NCBI GenBank assembly: GCA_964596775.1
Contig: CAZQVN010000013.1
Span: 1 to 64,000, forward strand
From: CAZQVN01 sp964596775
GTDB lineage: Bacteria > Eisenbacteria > RBG-16-71-46 > JABDJR01 > JAWXBZ01
DNA length: 64,000 nt
Reading direction: 5' to 3'
Shown: piece by piece, positions 9,160 through 16,586 of the stretch
Position numbering within the stretch: the first letter of the stretch is position 1
Layout of the letters: each line of letters opens with the position of its first letter
Translations under genes and position numbers: made by a program
Notes under the pieces: generated by a model
Told to the model about the DNA's origin: nothing
The model's database searches: none
What the model saw: only the letters and a program-made list of their open reading frames with translations

Positions 9160-9196
9160 GGTCGGTCTCCACATCCTGTTCTGGTTCCGCCGTTTG

Positions 9197-9222
9197 GACG
9201 ATAGTGACGTCCGCCGGTTACA
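9197..9222 (-). promoter_or_regulatory. ECF-type promoter TGTAAC-N16-CGTC
   Basis: Read on the minus strand, TGTAAC (9222-9217) and CGTC (9200-9197) are 16 bases apart and lie about 40 bases before the exported-protein ATG. The same pair of boxes precedes the nearby sigma factor gene and the DUF4382 gene, so all three are probably read by that sigma factor. It sits in the 67-base gap after the barrel gene. Confidence 0.65.
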
Positions 9223-9226
9223 AAGT

Positions 9227-10597
9227 CTACGGCACATGCAGGACCCCGTTTTCGTTCCCGAAACCATCGTCTTCATAAGCCGTTGCGCCATCAGGCCTTA
9301 TCCAGTCGGACCCGTTCACCACGAACATGTAGCGGTGGAGGCCGGGTTCCAGGCGAAGTGTTGTTTCCCAGGTTCCGTCCGCGTCGGCGTCACTCAGGGG
9401 GGTCGGGGTCCATTCATTGAAGGATCCGGCTACCTCGACGCGGACCGCTCCGGGTTTCCGGCAGCGGAACGTCACGCTGCGCGGGGTTGTGCTTTCGCTC
9501 CGTTCGACCACGGGGGCGAACTCGGGCAGTTTCAACCCTGCCTGGACCGCGGTCACCGCGATGGCGGGAACGGACCCCCAGGGGCCGAAACGGAATTCCA
9601 CGCGGGCCTGCATACGGGTCTGGTCGTAGGACAGGCTGGTCCGGTCGGAAACGTAATCCACGTGTGATGCGTCCAGGCCGGCCCGCACGCGCGGCCCGAA
9701 GTTTCTGGACACGGAAGCCGCGAATTCCCGCGATCGATCCTCGCGAGCCAGCTCGACGAGGCGGAAGCGATCGCCGACGCGCCGGATTTCCCGGTCCTCG
9801 TAATCCCGGTATTCATGGCTGAAGCCGGCGTTGAATTCGATGTCCAGGCCGGGCCGGAAGTCGGCCGCGGCATACAGCCGGTAACCCGAGTATTCCGATG
9901 TGACCTGCGAGCTTTTTGTCGACAGCCGCGCCGCCCCTCCGCTGATGGCCAGTCGCCTCCAGCGGAACAGACCGACATCGACGGCGGCCTCGATCGGGCG
10001 GTCGGTCTGCAGGGTGTCCGCGCCGGTCCGGAAAAACCGGAAGACGCTTCGTTCGGGATAGTGATCGCGCCGGAGTCCAAGGGACAGTTCAATGCGCACG
10101 TCGTCGGCCGGCCGATAGATCAGGTACGGGGTCACGCTCAGGCGGTTTGCATCCAGGTCGTCGAACGTCGTGCGCCGCAGCCGCTCCGCGGAGCCGGTAA
10201 CGCCCGCACTCACCTCCCGGGAGAGCGCCAGGGTCACGCCGGAACTCCCGACGAGCCGGTTCCAGGCTCCCGCATCGTCCTCGGAGTACCTGTTGTGCGC
10301 GTGGAATCCGGTCAGGTACGCCTCCCACGCTCCCCGCGAATACCGCCCGGTGATCGCCGGAGACACCTGGAAAAAAGCGGCCTCCAGTGTCGGCAGCGTC
10401 AGGGAATCGCCGGGACTGGCCAGCACGTCGTCATCGGACCCGCCGGTCAGCGACAGGTGGAACTCCAGCCAGGCACCGCCGCGTGCCGGGGTGCTCCACA
10501 CGGGCAGCAGCGCAAGCAGGATGAGGACGAGGAGCGGAGGGCCCGGGGCCGAAGGTTGACGTTTCACCGCGGCGGAGTGTAGCAACTGCACCGCCAT
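9227..10597 (-). CDS. Outer-membrane beta-barrel with C-terminal glycogen-recognition (CBM48/AMPK1-like) domain
   Basis: 456 residues from ATG. A GTG ten codons later (VKRQ, followed by a clean signal peptide) is an equally good start. After the signal peptide, residues 45-360 alternate in the way of amphipathic beta strands (for example YRLYAAADFRPGLDIEF) with aromatic ends, as in porin-like barrels. Residues 373-456 are an Ig-like carbohydrate-recognition fold: VAGSFNEW, DGTWETTLRL, GLHRYMFVVNG, ending DDGFGNENGV. The same fold and closing motif occur in the anti-sigma protein encoded just upstream, 71 bases away. A barrel carrying a sugar-binding tail suggests a sensor or receptor for an envelope or storage glycan; this is inference. 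Confidence 0.75.
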   Translation of the reverse strand: MAVQLLHSAAVKRQPSAPGPPLLVLILLALLPVWSTPARGGAWLEFHLSLTGGSDDDVLASPGDSLTLPTLEAAFFQVSPAITGRYSRGAWEAYLTGFHAHNRYSEDDAGAWNRLVGSSGVTLALSREVSAGVTGSAERLRRTTFDDLDANRLSVTPYLIYRPADDVRIELSLGLRRDHYPERSVFRFFRTGADTLQTDRPIEAAVDVGLFRWRRLAISGGAARLSTKSSQVTSEYSGYRLYAAADFRPGLDIEFNAGFSHEYRDYEDREIRRVGDRFRLVELAREDRSREFAASVSRNFGPRVRAGLDASHVDYVSDRTSLSYDQTRMQARVEFRFGPWGSVPAIAVTAVQAGLKLPEFAPVVERSESTTPRSVTFRCRKPGAVRVEVAGSFNEWTPTPLSDADADGTWETTLRLEPGLHRYMFVVNGSDWIRPDGATAYEDDGFGNENGVLHVP

Positions 10598-10668
10598 GGA
10601 GACAGGGAGGGATCGCGGGTCGGACGCGTCGATCCTCCGGTTCGATCGAGGCGAGGGATCCAGTTGAC

Positions 10669-11379
10669 CTAGATGAAGACCACGGCGTTTTCGTTGCCGA
10701 AGCCGTCGTCCACCTTGATATCCGCGCCGGGGTCCGTCACCCAGTCGGCGTCGTCGATCACGAACATGTATTCGTGGCGTCCGCGGGGCAGTTCGATGCG
10801 CAGCGACCAGGTGCCGGTTTCCGGATCGTGCACGAGCGGCGCCTCGCAGACTTTCCAGCCGTTGAACGAACCCACGAGGCAGACCCGGCTGGCCTCGGGG
10901 GCGGTCAGCCTGAAGTCGTGGACGACGAGCGATGGAGCCTCGGGCGCGACCGTATCGCGGGCCGGCCCCGTGACCAGGGCGGCCAGAAGCAGGGCGATGG
11001 CGGCCACGACGAGGGCGCCACCGAACGCCGGGCGCCACGCTTCGGGGCCGGGGAAGAACGACCGGACGAACCGGGCGAGCGGGCCCGCGGCCGGTTCCAT
11101 CCGCCCGGGCTCCACCGGCCGCAGCCGGCCGGGTTCCTCGTCGGCGCTCCGGCCGACGGCCGCCATGACGTCCGCCGCAAAGCCGGGCGGAGGGGCGGTC
11201 CGGGCCGTCAGAGATACGGCGGCCAGTCTCGTGAACGACGCCAGTTCCGCCGCCGCTTCCGGATTTCGCGCGACCTCCCCCGCGAACTCCGCCTCGTCGG
11301 CGGCGGACAGGACGCCGTCGAGGTGCGCGTGAAGAAGCGTGTTCCAGCGTTCCGGTGTCATCGGTTTTCCGTGCGTCAT
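10669..11379 (-). CDS. Membrane anti-sigma factor with periplasmic CBM48/AMPK1-like domain
   Basis: 236 residues. The N-terminal cytoplasmic part (1-105) has the helical layout of ECF anti-sigma domains (ERWNTLLHAHLDGVLSAADEAEF) but lacks the zinc-finger HxxxCxxC. One transmembrane helix spans about 119-137. The C-terminal part (153-236) is a glycogen-recognition fold: CLVGSFNGW, GTWSLRIELPRGRHEYMFV, closing DDGFGNENAVVFI. This suggests that binding of a glucan or related ligand outside the membrane controls the sigma factor inside, but no such binding is shown. The ATG at 11379 has AAGGTGA five bases upstream; a GTG three codons earlier is possible. It lies 53 bases after the sigma gene. Confidence 0.78.
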   Translation of the reverse strand: MTHGKPMTPERWNTLLHAHLDGVLSAADEAEFAGEVARNPEAAAELASFTRLAAVSLTARTAPPPGFAADVMAAVGRSADEEPGRLRPVEPGRMEPAAGPLARFVRSFFPGPEAWRPAFGGALVVAAIALLLAALVTGPARDTVAPEAPSLVVHDFRLTAPEASRVCLVGSFNGWKVCEAPLVHDPETGTWSLRIELPRGRHEYMFVIDDADWVTDPGADIKVDDGFGNENAVVFI

Positions 11380-11432
11380 GTGCTTCACCTTCGTTTCGTG
11401 GTGCCGGGGATTGCCCGAACACCGCGGAGCTC

Positions 11433-12017
11433 CTACAGCGAGCCGTTTCGCCTGAGCCAGGCCACCATCATCTCGCGGGCCCGGTGGACCCTGACCTTGG
11501 CGTTGGTCACGCTGATGTCCAGCACGTCCGCGATCTCTTCATAGGCCCGTTCCTCGACCTGCCTCAGCACGAACGGGAGCCGGTAGGTTTCGCTCAGCGC
11601 CTCCAGCGCCTGTTCGAACACCCGCTCCGTTTCCGCCCGGGCCATGTCCGCGCCCGGGCTGGAGGCCGCTCCCGCTTTCGGTTCGAAACCCTGTCCGGAC
11701 AGTTCGTCGAGGGGCACCGTTCGCGCCCTTTTCCTCTTCGCCAGGCGGTCGTAGCACAGGTTCATCGTGATCCGGTACAGCCATGTCGAAAACCGGGCCC
11801 GGGCTTCGAATCGAGGCAGACCCCGGTGCGCCTTGATGAAAGCGTCCTGCGCCGCTTCCCTGGCCTCATCGGGATCCTTGAGAAGCCGGAGCGCCATCCG
11901 GTACACCGGCCCCTCGTGCTTTTCCACGAGACGGCGAAAAGCCCCGTCATCTCCGGAGACAGCCCGAGCGATCCAGTCCGACTCTTCGGAACTTGTTGTT
12001 TCACAACGACTTTCCAA
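11433..12017 (-). CDS. ECF sigma factor (sigma-70 family)
   Basis: 194 residues directing RNA polymerase to envelope-response promoters. Sigma region 2 is clear (DEAREAAQDAFIKAHRGL, then FSTWLYRITMNLCYDRLAKRKR at about 65-100), and so is region 4 (YEEIADVLDISVTNAKVRVHRARE at about 155-180). There is no region 3 or extra C-terminal domain. It probably starts at TTG with GAGG upstream; no in-frame ATG precedes region 2. It heads the operon with the anti-sigma and barrel genes. A TGTAAC-N16-CGTC promoter about 50 bases upstream, shared with two neighbouring units, points to autoregulation. Confidence 0.9.
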   Translation of the reverse strand: MESRCETTSSEESDWIARAVSGDDGAFRRLVEKHEGPVYRMALRLLKDPDEAREAAQDAFIKAHRGLPRFEARARFSTWLYRITMNLCYDRLAKRKRARTVPLDELSGQGFEPKAGAASSPGADMARAETERVFEQALEALSETYRLPFVLRQVEERAYEEIADVLDISVTNAKVRVHRAREMMVAWLRRNGSL

Positions 12018-12065
12018 AAGAACCTCGTCGTCACTCGGGCGCCCCGCCTCCCATCCGTTTCCTGT

Positions 12066-12091
12066 GACGACGGAGGACGTGACCGGTTACA
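12066..12091 (-). promoter_or_regulatory. ECF-type autoregulatory promoter TGTAAC-N16-CGTC
   Basis: On the minus strand, TGTAAC (12091-12086) is followed after 13 bases by CGTCGTC (12072-12066). Taking the second CGTC as the -10 gives a 16-base spacer. Transcription would start near 12059, giving a leader of about 42 bases before the sigma-factor start. It faces away from the matching promoter at 12226-12250. Confidence 0.65.
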
Positions 12092-12225
12092 GCGTTTGTT
12101 TCTTCCGGGCCGGCGGGGTTCCCCGGCTGCCGGTCGGGTCTTCCGACACAGCCGGAAGGGATCCCGCGGTTTCGCGTCCGATTTGCGGCCGGGATCGCCG
12201 ATAATCGAAGTGACATCAAACAGTT

Positions 12226-12250
12226 TGTAACGCGGGCCGGGCGCGTCGTC
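12226..12250 (+). promoter_or_regulatory. ECF-type promoter TGTAAC-N15-CGTC
   Basis: TGTAAC (12226-12231), twelve bases, then CGTCGTC (12244-12250). The second CGTC gives a 15-base spacer. It drives the DUF4382 lipoprotein gene, with a predicted leader of about 50 bases. It is divergent from, and nearly identical in box sequence to, the sigma gene's own promoter. Confidence 0.62.
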
Positions 12251-12307
12251 CAACAGGACGGTGGGGCACGAAGCCGCGAAGACGGATCTTATCTCAGGAG
12301 GACACCC

Positions 12308-13417
12308 ATGAAACGACTCTGCGCCGTTGTCCCGCTGCTGGCTCTGCTCGCGCTTGCCGGCTGCGGCAACGATACCGTTACCGTTCAGCCGCCCCCCGAG
12401 GGGCACGGCCGCGTGTCCGTTCTTCTCACGGACGGCCCCATCGACCTGAGTGAAATCAACAATCTGTATATCACGTTTGAACGGCTGTACGTGTTTCCGG
12501 TCCGCGACACCGTGTCCGACACGACGGCCGCTCCGATCGAGATACTTCCCGGACCGGTCACGCTCGACCTGCTGTCCCTCACGAACGGCCTGACCGCCGA
12601 TCTCGGCCTGGCGGATCTGCCGGAGGGCACCTACCGCGGGATGTGGCTCATTCTCAATGAGCATGGGTCCTGGCTCATCGAGGCGGACGGCGATACGCAC
12701 GACGTGAAGGTCCCCTCGAACAAGGTCAAGATCTTCACGGAGTTTACCGTGGAGAGCGGCGTCGTTTCGGAAATCGTGATCGACATGGACGCCGCGGCCT
12801 CCCTGAACCAGACCGGCAACGGCAGGTACATCCTCCGCCCGGTCATCCGCCAGATGCCCGACCGCGCCCTGGCGGCGTCGATCGAGGGAACCGTGATGGT
12901 CCAGACCCCGGACGGGCTGGTTGCCCCGAACCTGGTCATGGTCCGCAATCCGCGGTTCGGTCACGAGCCGAAGGACAACGGTAACGGCGGACGCCCCGAT
13001 CCGGGACGCCGCGGCAACGGTCACGGCCGTCCTCCCGTGGACGTGCGCGAGTTCGTGCCGCTGAGCGTGGCCTGGCCGATGGTCGTTCGCGCCGGCGTCG
13101 TGTCCGTTCCGGCCGGTTCCATCCAGAACGGCGTCCGGACGCTCGATGACGACGACGAGGGAGACGACAACGAAGGTGAGGACGACACTCCCGAGGACAT
13201 CCGCCCGGGTGGGCATCACCCGCGCAGCACGGTCGTCCGGCCGAACGGGAACTACAAGCTGTGGCGCCTGCGCAAGGGGGCCACGTACGAGCTGAGCCTT
13301 CATGTGCGCCCGCGTTCGGGGATCGAAGTCGTGTCCGGACCGGATCCCGTGGAACTCACCGGGGACGTCACCGGCCGGAACTTCGTGATCCGCATCGTGG
13401 AGGCCCCGGCACCTTGA
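12308..13417 (+). CDS. DUF4382 domain lipoprotein
   Basis: 369 residues. Lipoprotein signal peptide with lipobox LAGC (Cys about 21). The DUF4382 domain follows at about 33-190 (VSVLLTDGPIDLSEINNLYITFERLYV ... GRYILRPVIR), a beta-sandwich found in many surface lipoproteins whose function is unknown. A Gly/Asn/Arg-rich linker (about 217-240), an acidic stretch of Asp/Glu (about 280-300) and a last beta domain that looks like a carboxypeptidase-regulatory fold (GNYKLWRLRKGATYELSLHV) complete it. A strong AGGAGG lies seven bases before the ATG. The acidic run may bind calcium. It is divergent from the sigma factor and shares its promoter type. Confidence 0.82.
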   Translation: MKRLCAVVPLLALLALAGCGNDTVTVQPPPEGHGRVSVLLTDGPIDLSEINNLYITFERLYVFPVRDTVSDTTAAPIEILPGPVTLDLLSLTNGLTADLGLADLPEGTYRGMWLILNEHGSWLIEADGDTHDVKVPSNKVKIFTEFTVESGVVSEIVIDMDAAASLNQTGNGRYILRPVIRQMPDRALAASIEGTVMVQTPDGLVAPNLVMVRNPRFGHEPKDNGNGGRPDPGRRGNGHGRPPVDVREFVPLSVAWPMVVRAGVVSVPAGSIQNGVRTLDDDDEGDDNEGEDDTPEDIRPGGHHPRSTVVRPNGNYKLWRLRKGATYELSLHVRPRSGIEVVSGPDPVELTGDVTGRNFVIRIVEAPAP

Positions 13418-13442
13418 CACCCGGCGCCGTCATTTCGACAAT
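13414..13442 (+). promoter_or_regulatory. Sigma-70 promoter, probably leaderless
   Basis: TTGACA, 17 bases, GACAAT. The -10 ends six bases before the ATG of the TPR gene, so the predicted transcription start is the ATG itself. There is no Shine-Dalgarno sequence. The -35 begins inside the end of the DUF4382 gene. The -10 lies within a perfect inverted repeat. Confidence 0.6.
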
Positions 13443-13448
13443 GACGGC
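13426..13448. repeat. Perfect 9-bp inverted repeat over the -10 box
   Basis: GCCGTCATT, five-base loop TCGAC, AATGACGGC, ending on the base before the TPR gene's ATG. It covers the -10 box, so it fits an operator. A role as a hairpin is less likely because the predicted message would start after it. Confidence 0.6.
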
Positions 13449-14714
13449 ATGCATGCGAAATTCAACCGGAACGTGAGGGCGGCGGCCCGGAAGGTCGCTG
13501 CCCTCCTTGCTTTCTTCGTGGCGCTGGCCGCCTCCTCCTGCGGCGATCCTTACGTGCAGGGCGGCGCCATGCACTTCGACGCCATGCGCTACGACCGGGC
13601 CGCCGCGGCGTTCGAGGAGGCGGTGGCCAAGAATCCGAAAGACGCCTCGGCGCGCCTCTGGCTCGCCCGCTGCTACGCCGAACTGAACCGCATTCCGGAA
13701 GCCGTCCTGCAGTTCGATCAAGCCGCCACGCTGAGCCCGTCCCTGGCGCCGGAAGTGAGCTCGTACCGCCTCCGCTACTGGCGCGCCCAGGAACTCCGCG
13801 GCGAGTCGCTTCTCCGCGAGGCGCTCGTGATGCCGGAAACGTCGGCCCAGCGCACGGAGCGACTGAACCAGGCCGCAGCGGCCCTGCAGCAGGCCCTGCT
13901 CCTGTCCACGGACTCCGGCATCACCTACTTTCAGCTCCACAAACTTCATGCGGCGCGGGGAGAATCCACCGAAGCCTTGAAATATCTCGGACTGGCTCTG
14001 GACCGGGCACAGGGCGACGAAGAACTGTCCGGCGAACTCGTGCCGATTCTGCGCGAGCGGGGAAGACAGGCCATACTGGATCGTGACTACCAGGTGGGGG
14101 TCACCGAGTACGCGTCGGCGGCGCGACTCCGTCCCGGCGACGTGGATCTTCAGATGGACCTGGCCTCGGCGCTTCTTCTTCTGGCCGAATCCCGAGGCGT
14201 TTCCACGTCCGTGCGTGACTCGACCTACCGGGAGGCGGGTCGCGTGCTCGAGGAGGTCCATCGACGACGGCCGCTCGAGCCGGACGCCATGTACAACCTG
14301 GCCACGGTGAGAATCCGGATGAAGGATTATTCCGGAGCGGGTCATCTGCTCCTGAAATACCTGGCCCTGCTCCCGCGCGATGCGGAAGCGTGGCGACTCT
14401 ATTCGGAAACGGCAAAGGCGGAGAGGCTCGACGGGGAAGCGCGGACGGCCGGTCTCGCCGCCGCGGTCATGGCCCTGAATCGTCCGGTCAGCGATACGGG
14501 CGAGTGGGCGCGCCGGGCGGCGGAACGGTTCGGTCCGGTTTCGCCGCTGGGTGCGTTCTTTGCCGAACTCGGGACGCCCGACGAGATTCACACCACCAAG
14601 GAAGGCAACCAGTCGCTGATCGAGGTCTGGTTCCACATCGGCAAGCGAAGGGTCGCGGCGTTCCAGAACGGCAAGGCCGTCGGGTCTCCGTTGCGCCTCG
14701 GGGAAATCCAGTGA
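13449..14714 (+). CDS. TPR-repeat lipoprotein
   Basis: 421 residues. An Arg-rich N-terminus, a hydrophobic segment and the lipobox-like AASSC (Cys about 31) suggest a lipoprotein of the cell envelope. TPR motifs begin at once (AMRYDRAAAAFEEAVAKNPKDASARLWLARCYAELN) and recur through the protein (about 40-350), the last as DAEAWRLYSETAKAERLDGEA. The final 60 residues (SPLGAFFAELGTPDEIHTTKEG...LIEVWFHIGKRRVAAFQNGK) form a small separate beta-rich tail. TPRs bind partner proteins; the partner is unknown. It overlaps thyX by four bases (GTGA), although a functional link with dTMP synthesis is not evident. Confidence 0.82.
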   Translation: MHAKFNRNVRAAARKVAALLAFFVALAASSCGDPYVQGGAMHFDAMRYDRAAAAFEEAVAKNPKDASARLWLARCYAELNRIPEAVLQFDQAATLSPSLAPEVSSYRLRYWRAQELRGESLLREALVMPETSAQRTERLNQAAAALQQALLLSTDSGITYFQLHKLHAARGESTEALKYLGLALDRAQGDEELSGELVPILRERGRQAILDRDYQVGVTEYASAARLRPGDVDLQMDLASALLLLAESRGVSTSVRDSTYREAGRVLEEVHRRRPLEPDAMYNLATVRIRMKDYSGAGHLLLKYLALLPRDAEAWRLYSETAKAERLDGEARTAGLAAAVMALNRPVSDTGEWARRAAERFGPVSPLGAFFAELGTPDEIHTTKEGNQSLIEVWFHIGKRRVAAFQNGKAVGSPLRLGEIQ

Positions 14715-16243
14715 GCGGCCTTCCCGCCGGCGTCGAGCGGGTCCGGCCGTTCGTGACCGACACGGAGAGCCCGGTCTACTGCCTGAGGAATCTCCCCGAA
14801 GAGGTCGTGGCGGTCCTGTTCGCCTACTACAGCCGGAGTCGCGAGACGCTCCGGGAGAACCTCCTCAAGCTGATTCAGGACGGGGACATCGATACGGCTT
14901 CGTCGACGGAGTTCGCCGGGGAGGAAGCCCGCCTGGCTGAAGCCCGCGACAGGGCGCGGGCCTTCCATGAAAAGTGGGTCGTGGGCTACGGGCACTCCTC
15001 GGTGGCCGAGCACGCCATGGTGCACGTGGCCGTCGAGGATGTGTCGATCCTGGTCAGCAAGGTGATCGAGGACGCGCGGCTCGCCTCATTCACCGAAAAG
15101 TCGACGCGCTACGTCCCGTTCGACACGAGCCGCTTCATCACGCCGGATGTCTTCCGGTCCGGTCCGGGACAGGCCGTGTATGCGGAGGCGATCGCCGTAC
15201 TGATGGACACGTACAGCCGCCTCATGGAGCCGCTGACGGAGCACTTCCTGGCCGTCCATCCGGTCCGGGAGGGGCAGACGGAACGCGGGCGGATGACGTC
15301 CTGCAAGGCCCAGGCCTGCGACGTGCTTCGCTACCTGCTCCCGGCGGCCACGCTGACGAACATCGGCATGACGGTCAACGCGCGCGCCCTCGAGGGGCTC
15401 CTCGTCAAGATGCTGTCCCACCCGCTCGAGGAAGCGCGCCGCTACGGCGGCCGGATCAAGGACGAGGCGCGCAAGATCGTGCCGACGCTGATCAAGTACG
15501 CCGACCGCTCCGAATTCCGCGCGGAGACGGAAAGAGACATGGAACGCGAGGCGGGCTCCCTCTGGCCCGGGTCCCCCGGTGCCGGCCAGCGCACGACGCC
15601 TCCGGATTCCCGTGTCCGCCTTGTCCGTTACGACGAAGACGGCGCGGATCGGGTGCTGACCGCACTCCTGTTCTCGGTCACGAACAGGTCCGCCGCGGAG
15701 GTCGAAGCGAAGGTCGCCGGAATGGGCCGGGCCGAGGCGTCCCGAATCCTGAACGGATACGTGGCGCGTCGCGGGCGCCACGACCAGCCGCTCCGCGCGT
15801 TCGAGGAAACCCGCTACCTGTTCGAGGTGACCGTGGACTACGGCGCCTACCGCGACATCCAGCGGCACCGGATGGCGGGACAGTACCCGCAGCGGCTCAC
15901 CGCCGACCTGGGCTGCGAGAGGCCGGAGGGAATCGATGACGCCGGCATGGGCGCCGACTTCGACCGGGCCATGGACTCGGCCGCTGAAGCGTGGCGGATC
16001 CTTGCCGTCGATCACCCTGAGGAAGCGCAGTACGTGCTCCCCCTGGGCTTCAGAAAGCGGTTCCTGATGTCGATGAACCTGAGGGAGCTGCATCACTTCA
16101 TTTCCCTGCGCTCGGCGCGCCAGGGGCACACGTCCTACCGCAGGGTGGCCCAGGACATGTACCAGGAAGTCCTCCGGGTACATCCGGAGCTCGCTTCGGC
16201 GATCCGCGTGGACCTGTCCGACTACGTGCTGAGCCGGGAGTGA
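14711..16243 (+). CDS. thyX: Tandem-domain FAD-dependent thymidylate synthase
   Basis: Makes dTMP from dUMP with FAD and methylene-tetrahydrofolate. At 510 residues it is about twice a normal ThyX (220-250) and contains two ThyX units. The first (about 30-250) has GYGHSSVAEHA near 90 and ASFTEKSTRY near 125-133, the FAD-binding/substrate-Ser part, but no RHR. The second (about 290-500) has RHR at 385-387 but Arg where the motif RHRx7S needs Ser. The signature is thus split over two halves. Similar double-length ThyX proteins are known from Chlamydiae. The start is GTG, overlapping the TPR stop. The active site presumably forms between the halves, as subunits do in normal tetramers. Confidence 0.88.
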   Translation: MSGLPAGVERVRPFVTDTESPVYCLRNLPEEVVAVLFAYYSRSRETLRENLLKLIQDGDIDTASSTEFAGEEARLAEARDRARAFHEKWVVGYGHSSVAEHAMVHVAVEDVSILVSKVIEDARLASFTEKSTRYVPFDTSRFITPDVFRSGPGQAVYAEAIAVLMDTYSRLMEPLTEHFLAVHPVREGQTERGRMTSCKAQACDVLRYLLPAATLTNIGMTVNARALEGLLVKMLSHPLEEARRYGGRIKDEARKIVPTLIKYADRSEFRAETERDMEREAGSLWPGSPGAGQRTTPPDSRVRLVRYDEDGADRVLTALLFSVTNRSAAEVEAKVAGMGRAEASRILNGYVARRGRHDQPLRAFEETRYLFEVTVDYGAYRDIQRHRMAGQYPQRLTADLGCERPEGIDDAGMGADFDRAMDSAAEAWRILAVDHPEEAQYVLPLGFRKRFLMSMNLRELHHFISLRSARQGHTSYRRVAQDMYQEVLRVHPELASAIRVDLSDYVLSRE

Positions 16244-16586
16244 GCCCGCCGCCCGGTCGCGAGGGAGCCGTTCGAGCCGGAACCGGCGTTTCCGCCCGAA
16301 CCGGTCTCGCCGGTTTCACCAGCCCTCGCCGCGGCACCTCTCCAGGCCTGCACCTCCCGGCGGTCCGAACCAAAAAAGCCCGTTGACACCCGATCCGGAC
16401 CTGTTTAGGATCACGGTCAACTGGTTCAAGAGAACACGGTTTCTGCTCCGTTCTCGCCAACCCTCGTTATTTTTTTCACGCACCTGACCGACACGCCGAG
16501 CCAATCACAATCAGTTCAGACAGCCTGGCTCCGGGTCTGGAAAGGTATCGTCCACCGAGGCTCAATTCCTCCAGAGGTCAAATCCA
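16244..16586. other. Gene-free leader region before rho
   Basis: The first 130 bases hold GC-rich repeats of the type GAACCGG (one small hairpin, AACCGG-TCTCG-CCGGTT) with no T-run, so no clear terminator for thyX. A good sigma-70 promoter is at 16383-16411. About 165 bases of leader then follow before the rho start; they are rich in C and T, with few G, as Rho-binding (rut-type) RNA would be. Confidence 0.5.
16383..16411 (+). promoter_or_regulatory. Sigma-70 promoter of rho
   Basis: TTGACA, 17 bases, TAGGAT. Perfect -35 and good spacing. The predicted start is near 16418, leaving an untranslated leader of about 170 bases, which fits the known self-attenuation of rho messages. Confidence 0.7.

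Noticed and set aside
16418..16480. tRNA-like GGTTCAA string in the rho leader
   Set aside because: No acceptor stem or anticodon arm can be drawn; no other tRNA, including tRNA-Sec, was seen in the window.
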